DNA from: Flaccisagitta enflata | Taxonomy: Eukaryota > Chaetognatha > Sagittoidea > Aphragmophora | Assembly (NCBI GenBank): GCA_965153355.1 | Contig: OZ231126.1 | Span: 45,508,001 to 45,572,000 of the forward strand | Length of the DNA: 64,000 bases | Direction of reading: 5' to 3' | Shown here: piece by piece, positions 11,086 to 23,089 of the stretch | Position numbering within the stretch: position 1 is the first letter of the stretch | Layout: each line of letters begins with the position of its first letter | The notes under the pieces: model-generated | Told to the model about the DNA's origin: nothing | What the model saw: the letters and a program-made list of their open reading frames with translations, nothing else | Database searches by the model: none | Made by a program: the position numbers and the translations under genes

Positions 11086-13798
11086 ATGGCGTCCAATGAC
11101 GAGTTAGCCTGCATCTACGCGGCTTTAATCCTTCATGATGACGGTAAATGTTAATTTACTCAAACAAATTTCCAAGTTGTATTTGCATTTGTTCTGCACT
11201 CAAATTTGCAGCGGAGACGTAGTTTAATTCTGTCCGTCTGTCCGCCCGTCCGTAAATACTGCCCCAGCTAAGGCCAGTTCAACCGCACACGATCATTTTG
11301 AGGGTACTAGAAGGGTACATTTCTTTTTTTGAAAAGTTAGTTCATGTGTATTTCAGGTATTCCCATCACGGCTGACAAAATCACGACCATTCTAAAAGCT
11401 GCTAACGTAAGCGTGGAGCCGTACTGGCCCACCCTCTTCGCCAAAGCTCTCGAGGGCACGGACATTGGGGCACTTCTCGGATCCCTTGGGTCTGCAGCTT
11501 CGATTGTCAGCGCCGGTAAGAGCCTATAGAAAGTATGATAAGAACGGCAACAATTGTTGAAATATGCAGCATTCTGATAGAAGCTCCGACAAAAACATGA
11601 AAGCTCTTCGTTACTTGACTCTCGCTTTAAGAAATTTTGGAAAACAATCTATCCTAGTCCGCCATGGGCGGAGTTCAAAACAGGCAAAAGTTTGTAATCG
11701 ACGGGTCTGTAAGAGCGGGGTTGAACTTTGTTTCCAGTTGCGTGCACGCGACTCTACCAATAAAGGCGTCTCTCGCCGTAGGAAAAAAGTCGTAAGTGCG
11801 AGGTTTTGGAATTTTTTGTGATTGTGTTTTATCTGGTTGATTGGATTTTTATTCTCCACGCATCTTTTTGGTTTGTTCCACTCTCTCCATGTGTTTGTCT
11901 GTTTGTCCTTTGTCTACCCGTCTTTCTCTCTCTCTTTCTCTCTCTCATTCTCATTTTCTCTCTCCTCTTGTCTCTCTCTCTCTCTACCCTTCTCTCACAT
12001 GTGGACAGGTGGACAGAGGCATCCAACCCCCATCCACACCCCAACCCCAACACACAAGCATCTAGACCGCTTGTTTTTCCACTTTTTTACTCGGTTAGAC
12101 AGATGGACCAACAGACAAATGGATGGACTGACTGACAAAGCCTCTCATAGAGTACAGAGTTATAGTTAGAAATGAAGTGAGATTGTGTGACCGACAGAGA
12201 GACAGACAGACAGACAAGAGAGACGAGACGAGGCAAGCAGACAGAAAGACAGAGACAGACAGACAGACTGACCAGCTGACCGACAGAGAGACAGACAGAC
12301 AGAGCACGAGTGATTTGAAAGCTAGCGTCATTTTGACTTATTTCATGTTACATAGGGCCTGAAATAAGGAAGAATGAAAAATAATGATCTTTGGAGAAAT
12401 ATGGAAAAATGCGAAAAAATAAAAAAAGATTCAAAAAATCATAGCTCCAAAACTATCGATCGCACAGAATTCTGCTTGGCGTCATCTGAAAGAGGAGAAT
12501 TAGCTCTTTCTTAGTAGCATGGCTCATGGCATTTATTATATGAGGACATTCAAAGTTTTCCCGTTGTCTGCTGACTCATCAAGCATGCATATGTCCAAAC
12601 TGGGTAAAGAATATCCAATTCATATGTCCCTCAATTAGCTAAGTACAATATTCTGCAATTACGGAAGGAAACTGAAATCTGAAGAAAACATCTTAATTCC
12701 TGTAACTTCCTGGCGCCGGTCTTAAGTTCCCTACTGGGCCACAGCCATGCGGACAAAAATGCGCGGGACAGGGCCCTGTAGATTTAGGCTTAGTTTCTGA
12801 AGGAGATAAATGCCGGGCTGACTCCTCATATAAAATTGTATCATACAAAGCACACAATGAAGAAGTAATCGTAATAGTGACTCCCGGGAAGGAAAAATAC
12901 TCAAGCTATCATAAAAAGTCGATGACGACGTCTATCTCTTCCCCATAGTTTTACGATCTTTGTCTGCAATGGATTTTACCATAACAGTGCAAAGCAAACT
13001 TTTGACAGAGGGCTTTTGATGGAAAAAAACAAAAGACATAAGCATCGCTATTCTTAGCTATGAATTTCAAGCGTAGTCTCATTCGGCCCCAAAAAAATGA
13101 CCAACTTTCCCAAACGCCCCATGAGAAAAAGGGAAATCCAAAAAACTCTGCAGGACTCAAAAAGACCGAAGGGACTTCGTCTCTTCGACTTTTTTCCAAA
13201 CAACCCACTCTCTCCGTCTGTCGGTGTGTCAGTCGGTCTGTCGGAGACACTTAGCTTTTTTTCTTCGTTTTATGCCATTTTAAGTTTTTTAAGTCATTTT
13301 AAGTTATTTAAAGTTAATCTAAGTCAATTTACATTTAGTCTCTTAGTCTTTTAGTCTTATGGTCTTAACAACCGCACGCGACTGTAAGGTGTTGGCCTTG
13401 TTTTAAACAATGTATATATCTTCAGTCGCGAGCGACGCGACTCTACACTCCGCTTTGTCCGTCTGTCGGTTGTTTGGTCACGTTTTACTTTTTTTTATGT
13501 TTTTTCGGTCTTTTGTGTCACTGCTCCTGCCCAAATGCTCTAATGACCGCAATTCATCATTGTTTAATGTTTATTGATTCAGACTTGGAAATATTTTCTC
13601 TGATCTTCAATAAATTCTTGGCCAATTTCAGGTAATGTAGGAGGCGCTGTTAACGGCGCGGATGCTGGAACCGATTTAACATCTGCCAAACAAGAAGTCA
13701 AAGAAGTCCAGGAGGAAGAAACTGATGAAGATTCTGACAGTAGTTGTGGTGGCTTTGCTTTATTTGACGACGACGAGCTTTTTAAAAAGTGCTTTTGA
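11086..13798 (+). CDS. RPLP1: 60S acidic ribosomal protein P1, three exons
   Basis: P1 pairs with P2 and docks on P0 to form the ribosomal stalk, which recruits and activates translational GTPases. Exons: 11086-11143, 11357-11515 and 13632-13798. Both introns are GT-AG and phase 1; acceptors are TTTCAG. Joined length is 127 residues plus TGA (13796-13798). Exon 1 gives the P1 signature [14 protein letters not shown]; exon 2 gives [15 protein letters not shown] and [15 protein letters not shown], the dimerisation helices. Exon 3 should supply the Ala/Pro hinge and the acidic tail ending GFGLFD. Here the hinge is short, poor in Ala/Pro and Glu/Asp-rich, and the tail reads GGFALFD followed by nine extra residues (DDELFKKCF). 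The usual family length is ~110-115 residues. Identity is secure; the odd C-terminus suggests lineage divergence, an alternative last exon or a decaying paralogue. Confidence 0.93.
13205..13410 (-). mobile_element. Family H copy, D-like subtype, in RPLP1 intron 2
   Basis: GTCTGTCGG core, then AAGTCATTTTAAGTTATTTA-type sequence, then CGCACGCGACTGTAAGG and GGCCTTGTTTT. The middle resembles the copies at 42058 and 58300 read in reverse. Confidence 0.5.
13423..13560 (-). mobile_element. Family H copy, truncated
   Basis: TCAGTCGCGAGCGACGCGAC hairpin, CTACACTCCGCTTTGTCCG, a GTCTGTCGG core and CACTGCTCCTGCCCAAATG. Stops before the family 5' end. Confidence 0.65.
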
Positions 13799-13805
13799 AA
13801 AAAAA

Positions 13806-13882
13806 AAATATCCGTCTGTCTGCCTGACCTTTTTTGGAAGTGACGACGCACGCGACATAGGCCTAATGACCTTGTTTTTTTA
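13806..13882 (-). mobile_element. Family H (subfamily C) fragment next to the RPLP1 stop
   Basis: GTCTGTCTGCCTGACC, GACGACGCACGCGAC, then CTAATGACCTTGTTTTTT. Matches the right ends of 32962-33235 and 39476-39745. It begins within 10 bp of the stop codon and so would lie in the 3' UTR. Confidence 0.65.
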
Positions 13883-14177
13883 CTGATAGTGGTCTGTGGC
13901 AATGGAAAATCACTTAGAATTGGTTTACAACCATCGCATCGGCAATTAACAATCGCATTTATTGCCTCGAGCTACTGTGTACTCCATAGAAATGCCATAC
14001 CAAAATTGTAAACCCTATGCACACGCATCCTACTTGCATATTCAGGATATGCCCATTGGGCACCCTGGTTATTCCAAACATAAAGGGTATTTTTATTGGA
14101 TGAAACTTTCATTCAGAACTTTTGATTTCGCCGCCTTTCCCTTGTCTAATTTTCATTCAAAACATTCTCTGTTATTA

Positions 14178-14183
14178 AATAAA
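14178..14183 (+). terminator. Possible RPLP1 polyadenylation signal
   Basis: First AATAAA downstream of the stop in sense, ~380 nt after it. Position only; no supporting GT-rich element was identified. Confidence 0.25.
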
Positions 14184-14514
14184 AAGAAAGCGATTATCTT
14201 AAACATCTACAAGAGATGTTAGATAGAAGAAAGAAGTTGTCATCTTTTTGGGCAATTCATCCAAAATCCTTGTCACTCTTAACTTAATAGAAAGAAATAG
14301 GAAAAATACAAAACAAAAAAAATTTTAAACTTCGTGAAAAATGCAGGGTAACACCCTTTTTTAGCCTCTCCCAGCGGCACGAGTTTTTATTCATGAAATA
14401 ATCTTCCATTTAGAATTTAAAACCTCATGAACATTCAACTTCTCTCAAACGGAAGGCGTGGCCAGTGCTCTGGCGCAAGAGACGTAGACTTGAAGGTCGA
14501 TGTGTGGACGAAGA

Positions 14515-14665
14515 TGCGAGGCGGTAACGGCGGCAGTGACAGCGGTAGAGGCGGCAGTGACAGCGGTCGCGGCGGCAGTGACAGCGGTAGAGGCGGCAGT
14601 GACAGCGGTAGTGGTGGCAGTGATAGCGGTAGCGGCGGCAGTGACAGCGGTAGTGGCGACAAAGA
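14515..14665 (+). repeat. 21-bp minisatellite
   Basis: About seven copies of GGCGGCAGTGACAGCGGTAG plus one base. The + frame reads Gly-Ser-Asp-Ser-Gly-Arg-Gly (85-residue frame 14427-14684, ATG start). This might be a Ser/Gly-Asp protein, but the frame is almost entirely repeat and other frames are open too. Confidence 0.8.
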
Positions 14666-15019
14666 AGGCAGTGGCAACGTCTAAGGCGGCAGCGGCGGCG
14701 GTGGTTTTTGGCAACAACCTATTTTCTCTTTAATGTTACTATGTCACAATCTGTGATGTGTGGTGCGCGGACCTTTCAAGTTCCTTTCTGACCTTTTCTA
14801 TCGGTTAACCTTCACCAAACCGCGTCGATACTTCTTCTCCTCTTTCCTTCCGAGTTATGTGTTTGTTTCTTTGTTTGTGAGTCGGTGTCTCTGTTTATTC
14901 ATCTGTCCCATTTGTCTATCTTTGTGTTCCTTCTGTTTTCATTCCGTGCGTTGTTTTTTTGTTTCTTTGTTTTTGTCTAAATCTGTTTGCATGCTCTCCA
15001 TTTGTCTGTCTGTCCGTCT

Positions 15020-15022
<3 letters not shown>

Positions 15023-15075
<53 letters not shown>
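15023..15075 (+). repeat. (CT)n microsatellite
   Basis: About 26 CT dinucleotides within a longer pyrimidine-rich tract (14820-15240). Confidence 0.97.
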
Positions 15076-15076
<1 letters not shown>

Positions 15077-15280
15077 TCATCTCTTCCTTCTTTGTTCCCT
15101 AGGGGCCTCCTCTCCGCATTTCGATTCGTCTTATATTGACCCTCGCACACGCGCTTCGTGTTGATCACTTATATTCACTCCGCTTCTCTCATTTTCTTTT
15201 CTATCTTTCTCTCTTTCTTTCTGCTTTCTTTCCTCCATCTCTCCTTTCTTTTCGTGAAGGAAATTACTAACTTTCCTACT

Positions 15281-15385
15281 TTTGATTGGTCCAAGCTACG
15301 GATCGAACTCCGCCCCTGATTGGTCAAACAATATGGCTCCATTTTGAGGACGCGCGGCATTGACAATCTTCATCCAATCGATCAT
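15281..15385. promoter_or_regulatory. CCAAT-box cluster, promoter-like
   Basis: ATTGG at 15285 and 15319 and CCAAT at 15374, with CCGCCCC (GC box) at 15310 and AATATGGCTCC nearby. The 34-bp spacing of the first two inverted CCAAT boxes resembles NF-Y-dependent, TATA-less promoters. No gene is recognised on either side, so function is inferred from motif clustering only. Confidence 0.3.
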
Positions 15386-15870
15386 CCATTTGTCAAGCTG
15401 AAGTCCATCTTCCATGAAAGAAACGTAGCCAACCGAGGCACTTGAGTATATTTAGTATTAATGCCCTTGTTGATGGTAAACGAATCTCGCGCGTCTTTCG
15501 CTCGGGCACAAGGGCAGAGATCAGAGCTTGACTTTTCAGTACTTGTATTTGCTGCGAGGCCTTGGTATTTGTTGGAAATGCTCCACTGGGCACAGCGATA
15601 TTTTTTTCAACGCCATGACTCATGTATGCGCTTCCCCGAGTGTAGTCACATAAATATATTCTTGAAAAGAGACCAGGTGTGTGAGAGACCAGGTGACCAG
15701 TTGACCAGGTATGTGTCATACTGTTATGCTCGGTCAAGTCGTAGCATTTCGTAGCATTTGAATGTACAAACACAAGCCTCTACTCCAATATTGGCAATTT
15801 CGAAATGTTATTATACAGTACCTCAGCTTCCTGTCCATGCTCGCCGATCATAAAACAAGGATGGATACAC
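15386..15870. other. Unassigned sequence with overlapping open frames
   Basis: Frames of ~97 residues (+, 15461-15754) and ~126 residues (-, 15393-15773) overlap. Neither resembles a known domain and both cannot be real. GACCAGGTG repeats occur at 15670-15710. Confidence 0.3.
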
Positions 15871-16010
15871 GGCTGCCCTAGTCGCGTGCGGGTGGAAAAG
15901 AGCCGTATTTGAGGTCACGAGAGCAATTGGGCAGGACCAGTGAGGCCAAAGAACGTCAAAACAGCAGAACGCAGAAATAGGTTCGGCCAATAAACCGATG
16001 GAGGAGCCTA
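15871..16010 (+). mobile_element. Family H copy, 3'-truncated
   Basis: CAAGGATGGATACACGGC, GTCGCGTGCGGGTGG, TTTGAGGTCACGAGAGC and GGGCAGGACCAGTGAGGCC in family order. Lacks core and hairpin. Confidence 0.65.
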
Positions 16011-16304
16011 CCACAACGCAAACGCAAACGCTATCCCAACGATCAAACCCTACAGAACGTGGGCAAACACCATCTCAAACCCTCAAGCCTACCTACTGTC
16101 GGCAATCGCCAAACCACATTCTTCCCTTCTCCGTAGAACCTGCACGGAGGTTGATTCTCCAGTTAAAAGGAGAAACGGAGTAGCCCAATTATCTTACTGG
16201 AAACATCTTCCCTTCTCACAGTCATTAGCAGCATCCCCGCCCCCTTGCAAGCAACCCCGCCATATCTACTCGCGTGAGTATATGTATGGCCAGAAAGTAA
16301 ATGG

Positions 16305-16310
<6 letters not shown>

Positions 16311-16365
<55 letters not shown>
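16311..16365 (+). repeat. (GA)n microsatellite
   Basis: About 27 GA dinucleotides. Confidence 0.97.
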
Positions 16366-16367
<2 letters not shown>

Positions 16368-17049
16368 TATCTGTTGTGGGGCGTATCGATTTTGCGCGTG
16401 ACACGAAGTAATCATGTGATGCATCGAGAAGCTTCACGTCAAGATCACGTGACACTGCGCTAGGTTTCATGTCGTTATCGTGTACCATACTTAACTAAAA
16501 CGTCTCATGTCATCTACATATCTTGGTCAAATCATGATCATGCGGTACTGAACCAGGTTTTCTGTCATCATGATGTTCTGTTGGGGGGAGGGGGTTTCAT
16601 GTCATGCCGTGAAAAGAGTGTTACGCCTGGTTTCATGCAGCTATGATAGGTGGAACAATATCCCTAAACATACCCAAACTGAAAAATATGAGAGAGGGCC
16701 TTGTAAGCCCTCACTGAATAGTTACTACGCGCATCATTTCTAGTTTTCCATTTAGCAAAACTTACTTAGCAAAAATCCATTCTTGTTCATATAATACAAT
16801 GGAAGGATATTACTGTACCAAAGGGTTTAAGCAATACTGCATACGAAATTCTACTCGCTGTCGTGCTTTAATTGAGACCATGCACGAATCTATCAATGCT
16901 AAAAGTCAATCATGAAACTGAATAAGAAGTTCACAATAAGGAGACTAACGTCCATTGACATTGGGCATTGTTATATTTCTATATCTTGATTTCTTGACCA
17001 AATCAATTCTCCCATAAAAAAGAATTGTTTCTTTTTCAAAACAAACAGG
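16366..17049. other. No gene seen; CATG-rich degenerate stretch
   Basis: 16385-16640 has repeated TTTCATGTC and CACGTGA words, perhaps an eroded minisatellite. The rest is AT-rich. Confidence 0.35.
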
Positions 17050-17246
17050 TTGCGAGGACTATTCGCAAGCGTATAGACGCATATAAAAGTTCCTTGCAGT
17101 ATAGAAAAAATTCAATTGAATATATGAGTGAAAACAACTATTTACTCCGAAACATGGTGGATTGTTACACTTTTTGGTTATACAAAACAGGGTGGGCTAC
17201 ACCTAAGCGAAACGTCCAAAGAATTTTACGATTGCTAAGTGCTTGA
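17050..17246 (+). CDS. Possible terminal coding exon, unidentified
   Basis: A polypyrimidine-containing stretch ending AAACAAACAG precedes an open frame of ~65 codons ending TGA 17244-17246. It is rich in Arg, Lys, Tyr and Ser and has no simple repeats. If 17049 is a splice acceptor this could be a last exon. No family recognised and no partner exon seen upstream, so it could be chance. Confidence 0.2.
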
Positions 17247-17551
17247 AGTCAGTTTGTAGACAGCTTGTAAATGGGAGCCCGGCTTAAAAAGAGTTGAACC
17301 CCTCGCAATAACGGATTGCAAGGAACTAACTAATTTGATTTGTTATAAGTTTATATTGCCAAAATAAGGATAAAAAACAAATGATAAGGAAGGACCAGCA
17401 TATGATATTTGTTACAAGTGGAAAATCTGGTATAGCAGGGTGATTCTGTGTTTAGATTGAATCGATTTCAGCTATAAATTTCATGGTAATTTTTGTATTA
17501 GAAACTAGAAACCTTACTTTGTCCTTCCTTTATGTCCCACAACATTCTTTC

Positions 17552-17554
<3 letters not shown>

Positions 17555-17617
<63 letters not shown>
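17555..17617 (+). repeat. (CT)n microsatellite
   Basis: About 31 CT dinucleotides. Confidence 0.97.
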
Positions 17618-17619
<2 letters not shown>

Positions 17620-18064
17620 CTCATTCTCATTGTTGCCCGTAGTTCATTGTTAAGGGTGGATCCTATTGTTGTTTGTGACCGATTTGCTCTCGGGCAATCG
17701 GTCAACTAATAGACTCAGAGAGTTATTCACAAATGGCTAAATTAGAAACGCACAAGTGGCAGGGTTTGAGGGCGGTGGAATAGAGGGGTACAAGATGGTG
17801 GGGGGTGACATGAATGAGGTTGAGAGATTGAGAGAGTAGGAGGTAGGGTAGCGATGGAATCGATCGGAGAGATGTTTTCGAAAGAATACGCTTCTTCTTC
17901 TTTTTCTTTTTCTTTTTTTTTTTCTTTTTTTTTTCTTCTTCTTTTCCTTCTTATTCGAATGGAGCGATTTGTAGGCTGTACTAAAAAGCAACCCCAGCCT
18001 AAGCAGAGCCACTGATCCAAGCAAACAATGATCCAGCCTAAACATGATTGCAACCTCTACTTCA

Positions 18065-18400
18065 ACCCAACCGCGGTCCCAGCCCCAACCTTTCCCACCC
18101 TCACCCAATCGCGGTCTCAGCCCCAACCTTTCCCACGCTTACCCAACCGATGTCTCAGCCCCAACCTCCCCCCTCCCTACTCAGTCGATGTCCCAGTTCC
18201 AACCTTTACCACCCTTACCCAGTCGCGGTTCCAGCCCCAACCTTTCCCACCCTTACCCAGTCGCGGTTCCGGCCCCAACCGTTCCCACCCTCACCCAGCC
18301 AAGGTCATAGCTCCAACCTTTCCCACCCTTACCCTACCAAGGTCCAGGCCCCAACCTTAACCACCCTCACCCAACAGCAGTCCCAGCCCCTGTCCAAGCC
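18065..18400 (+). repeat. 38-bp minisatellite
   Basis: About nine copies with period 38, core CAGCCCCAACCTTTCCCACC. Because 38 is not a multiple of 3 and no monomer contains a stop, all three + frames stay open (88-123 residues). These are not genes. Confidence 0.9.
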
Positions 18401-18786
18401 CTACACGAATGAATGTTAACGGCTTTCAAATCCTTTCTCCTTCTCTTTACTACGCAAATGAAGGCTTCATTTTCTACTCCTCGTTCTTGTTATTCCTGGA
18501 GAAAACTCTCGAGGGGGATCTTTTTTCAATCCTCTCAATGATCTTTTTGTTTGCCGTTTTTCTCTGTTTTTGTTCTTTTGTTTCGTTCCTTTTTTGTCGT
18601 TCGATTTGTCACGACATCTCGTGGACAATTAAACAATTAAAGGAAGAATCAAAAGGTTCGTTGGTATAAAAAAAGGAGAGAGAGAGAGGGGGGGGGGGAA
18701 ATGAGAATGGAACAGAGACAGAGACAGAGGCATGGACGTGGTAATCGCTTTTCTCATTTAAGAATCTAATAAAACAGGATTGGATT

Positions 18787-18889
<103 letters not shown>

Positions 18890-19387
18890 AAAGAGGTGGA
18901 TGCCAATGATGCGTATTACGTAGATCTGCAGTGAAATAGAGATCCTCCGAACGAGATAGTCGAGGACAGTCAGGCGACACGAGAAAAAAACGAAGTTTAG
19001 CATTTCATAAGTTTCGAAATAGGAGTTTTGTTCACTGTTTTTTTTTTCAAATGACGCGATAATGATGAATATTTGTCTTCATCAATAGCGTTTATACTTT
19101 AAGTAGCACCCGGGCGCTTTGGAAAATGAAAATGGCTATTGATAATTCATTGTCCAGTAGCTAATTAGAGATCCCTATTCACTTCTCGATATTTCGTTGT
19201 TTGTTTCGATAAATTTAGAAACTTGGGTGACATTTTTTTGAGTGGGTATTGCTGCCGAGAATTCTCGGTAGCATTAACAATGTCATTTTGATGTTTTCAT
19301 GCTATAGAGAATTCTCTATAGCATTAAAATTGATTCTCAGTTATAATTATTATTACAAAAAATAATTGTTACTAAGAATAGATTTGT

Positions 19388-19604
<217 letters not shown>

Positions 19605-20303
19605 GACAGAACGCCTTAAAAAAAAATATTAAAACCTTAAAAAGATAAAAATATTAGGATGAATTTTTCATGGAAAAATTGATATCATTTCTCATACAGG
19701 TTTTTCATAAAAAATATTTTTTCATCAAACAAAGTTTTATAGATTTTTTTGTCAAATCTTTTTCATTTCATCTTTGTTTTCAAAATTTTTAGGATTAATT
19801 TCATTTATTTAGAAGTAATTTCACCTTTTCTTTCTGATCAGAACGAATTTTCAATGATTCTTTTTTCATGTTTACATTTATGATTTTCCTTATCAAGAAT
19901 ATTTTTTTCATAAACATATTTGATGATTATATTGAGAATGCCATTGTCTTCAAAGGCACTTAATTTTTTTTTCAATCGTTAATTTTTGCCTGTCTTGAAT
20001 TAGAATTATTTTGTTCTTTAATTTTTTTTTGCACTAATGAAAAGACATATTACACTCAAATAAAGAGATGAAAAAGATATTGAGAAAAAGAAAAAGAAAA
20101 AAAGAAAGAATGAATAAAAAAAAAAAGAAAAAAAAAAAAAAAAAAAGAGAGGAAGAGAAGAAGATTGATAGAAAGAGAGAAAGAGAGAAAGAAAACAGAA
20201 GGAAAGAAAAAAAGAAAAACAAAACATATAAAGTAAAAAAGAAAGAACAATAGAATTAAAAAAGAAAAAAAAAGAAAAAAAAACAAGGAAAAAAAAAGAT
20301 GGG

Positions 20304-20445
<142 letters not shown>

Positions 20446-20696
20446 AAAAGAAAAGAAAAGAAAGCAGGAAGAAGGGCAGAGAAAAAGATAAACAAATTCT
20501 CAATAGCAAGAATCAAATTTCTTTTACAATTTTAACGCTACCGAGAATTCTCGGTAGCGTGAAAATCCCCGATTCTCGGTAGCGTGAATTCTAAGAATTC
20601 TCGCCAGCAATAAACTCCCATTTTTTTACAGGCCAATAGGCAAAAAAGAAGTGTCGCATCTTTCAGTCATCAGTTCTATAGATGACGAGGTTCAAT

Positions 20697-20847
20697 TTTT
20701 TAGTCGCGGACACGCGACTCTACACCTTAACGTTTCTGTCGGTCCGTCCGTCGGTTGGTCCCTCTATAACATTTTTGAGTTCCGTCCGGTTGCTCCTGCT
20801 CAACCGACCGCGACTGGATTGCCGTGTATCCGGCCTCATTTCTTTTA
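20697..20847 (-). mobile_element. Family H copy, subfamily E
   Basis: TTTTTTAGTCGCGGACACGC hairpin, (GTCC)n core, GTTGCTCCTGCTCAACCG, CCGCGACTGG and GCCGTGTATCCGGCC. Subfamily E is ~150 bp and has GTCGCGGACACGCGAC as its hairpin. Confidence 0.72.
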
Positions 20848-21055
20848 CATTTGACTACAACTTTGATGATCTCATCGAATTTCCACGCATGAAATCTTAC
20901 AGAGTTATCAGTTGTGAAGGGGAATCCCTTAGCAACGGGCCAGCGTTTTATCTAACCGCAAGAGTCGCTGCATTTCTCTTGTCGCCTTTGTCCGTCTCTT
21001 TGTACTCATCTTTGTTTCTCCATTCGCAATTCTGCCCCGTCTTCTTTTCTCCGAT

Positions 21056-21058
<3 letters not shown>

Positions 21059-21141
<83 letters not shown>
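21059..21141 (+). repeat. (CT)n microsatellite
   Basis: About 41 CT dinucleotides. Confidence 0.97.
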
Positions 21142-21143
<2 letters not shown>

Positions 21144-21448
21144 TGCCAAACCGTGATAGCACCTTCTCTTCCCAAGTCACTGTGGTTGCATTCAAAGCGA
21201 TGACGTTGTCCGGACCCTGACAACCATTTCTTTCCTTACAGCAAAATGACCTTTTAAATCGAGGGTGCCATGGCCTCAGGGTGAGATATCAAGACTGACC
21301 GCCAACTCGTTCCATTGTTGGCGTAATCGTCACCTTTTGGTGTTTCAAACGATCATTTTGTAATAAATGATAATTTTTTCGATTCTCCCACGCATTTTAT
21401 AATTGAAATATCGTCGTCATGTGCTCAAAAGACGATGATTTAGGAAGT

Positions 21449-22746
21449 ATAGTGGGAACCCGATTTAACGACCTTGAAGGGACTAGGGATTTTTGGTCGT
21501 TGAATCCGAATGTTGTTAAATCGAATTTATAATTTTCTTTCATTGATCTATACTGTTTCATAGGCAATAAACGCTAGCATCAGTGTCTAATTGATAATCA
21601 TAGTTAGTATTCAAGTATTTGTGCAAATGGTCAACAGACATTACGACAGAGGCTCAGAGCTAAAGACAAACAGAATGCCTAACAGATAGACAGACAGACA
21701 GAAAGAAAAAACAAACAAAAACAGGCAGATAAATGTAGCTTTGTAACGACTCACAATGTTATGTAAAAGATAGATATAAGATAGCATAAATAATTTGTGG
21801 GATAAAGATATTGTTAAAAAATAGCCGATTTTGATTCAAATTATTTTTAATAAAAAGTTTATCTACAAATGATATTTCATTCTTTTTGCTCATAGTTAGA
21901 CTTAGACTCGAAAATTTTCCCAGGTCAGTCAGTAGCTCAATCTTTTGCATGGACCTGCTCAGCGCTTTCAATAATGCACATTTCAAATTTCAAGGTTCTG
22001 GCTCAAATACTTAAGAAGTTATGAGCATTTGTTTGAACCATATCAAACTAAAAAGATTCCAGGAGAATCTTTAAACTTTCTTTTGAAATATGGCCGACAC
22101 AAACATTTTTAAAGTTTTTTTGAAAAAAGTGAAATTACAAGATTTTGGATCTAGGCAAATCAAGCAATTTCCTATCAATGAACCCCACTTTTTTTTCAAA
22201 AAAAAAATCCTCATTAAGGGCTTTTTGGGGCCCCTAGGGGCCCCTAAGAAGTTTAAAATGTTGGTCAATGAGATCAACAGACTTATGTGGTATGTGGTAT
22301 CTTTCAAGAACAAATTCAAGCAGATTAGTTCAAGCTAGAGCTCATGCCGTTACTACCTTCGAACCGGCCGCATATGAAGGAGAAATATGAAAATTCACAA
22401 GGACTTAGATTTAGGTTCTGAGGTCAGTATCTATCATGGTTTTTTTCATTTTTTAGCTGCTATTTTGTTCACTTTTTTGTTGAAAGTTTTAGTTTATGTT
22501 AAAATATTTTTCTTCAATTTTATTATATATGAAAGCTTCAATGAAAATTCAATGTAAAGAAACACATAAATAAATCAAAATGTCAATGTCACTGAATCAG
22601 GGAAAAAAAATTTCAAGGGACCCTAAAATAGCGACTTTAAACCAGGTTTGGCTGTTATATCCGGTGTCGTTAAATCAGGTAAAATTAACATTACAAAAGC
22701 CTGCAAAAATTTGGGACCAAAGAAACCTAGATATTAAATCTGAAAT
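21449..22746. repeat. Possible decayed pogo/Tigger-like element remnant
   Basis: TATAGTGGGAACCCGATTTA then ACGACC (21449-21474) resembles pogo/Tigger termini, and GTCGTTAAATCAGG-like subterminal sequence recurs at 22664-22678. No matching far end and no transposase frame. 22160-22260 carries GGGGCCCCTAGGGGCCCC like the 25.4-kb element. Weak assignment. Confidence 0.3.
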
Positions 22747-23089
22747 GTCGTTACTAGAGATGCAGAGGCGGTAGATTTTTGGACCGCTTCCGCTTCCGCT
22801 TCCAAAAGGCATATTTGAGAATTGACAGCTTCCGCTTCCGCTTCCGCTTTCACCATTTCAAAAAGCATAGCTTCCGCTTCTGCTTCAGCTTCCACCATTT
22901 TAGAAGGCATCGCTTCCGCTTCCGCTTCCGCTTCCGCTTCCGCTTCCGCTTCCGCTTCCGCTTCCGCTTCCACATTGTTGAGTATTTCACTATAATATCT
23001 ATCTAAGTTATATAAGATGTTTTCTTATGTAAAAAAAGAGGTGAGATAAAAGGAGGAAATAAAAGAAATAATAAAAAATATGTTGATGA

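Larger units (their letters stand above)
11516..13631 (+). other. RPLP1 intron 2 with repeat load
   Basis: A 2.1-kb intron. It contains a lone family H hairpin (AGTTGCGTGCACGCGACTC, ~11740), CT-rich sequence (11920-12000), a GACA repeat (12190-12305), AT-rich unassigned sequence (12360-13000) and two family H pieces (below). I looked for C/D-box and H/ACA snoRNA signatures, common in such introns, and saw none convincing. Confidence 0.7.

Noticed and set aside
11144-13631. snoRNA within RPLP1 introns
   Set aside because: Ribosomal protein introns often host them, but I could not pair convincing C and D boxes or an ACA hairpin.
15296-15325. tRNA-like B-box (GGAGTTCGATCC on the minus strand)
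   Set aside because: No A-box, acceptor stem or anticodon arm could be placed around it; better explained by the CCAAT cluster.
15393-15773. 126-residue minus frame overlapping a 97-residue plus frame
   Set aside because: Mutually exclusive, no recognisable family; recorded only as unassigned sequence.
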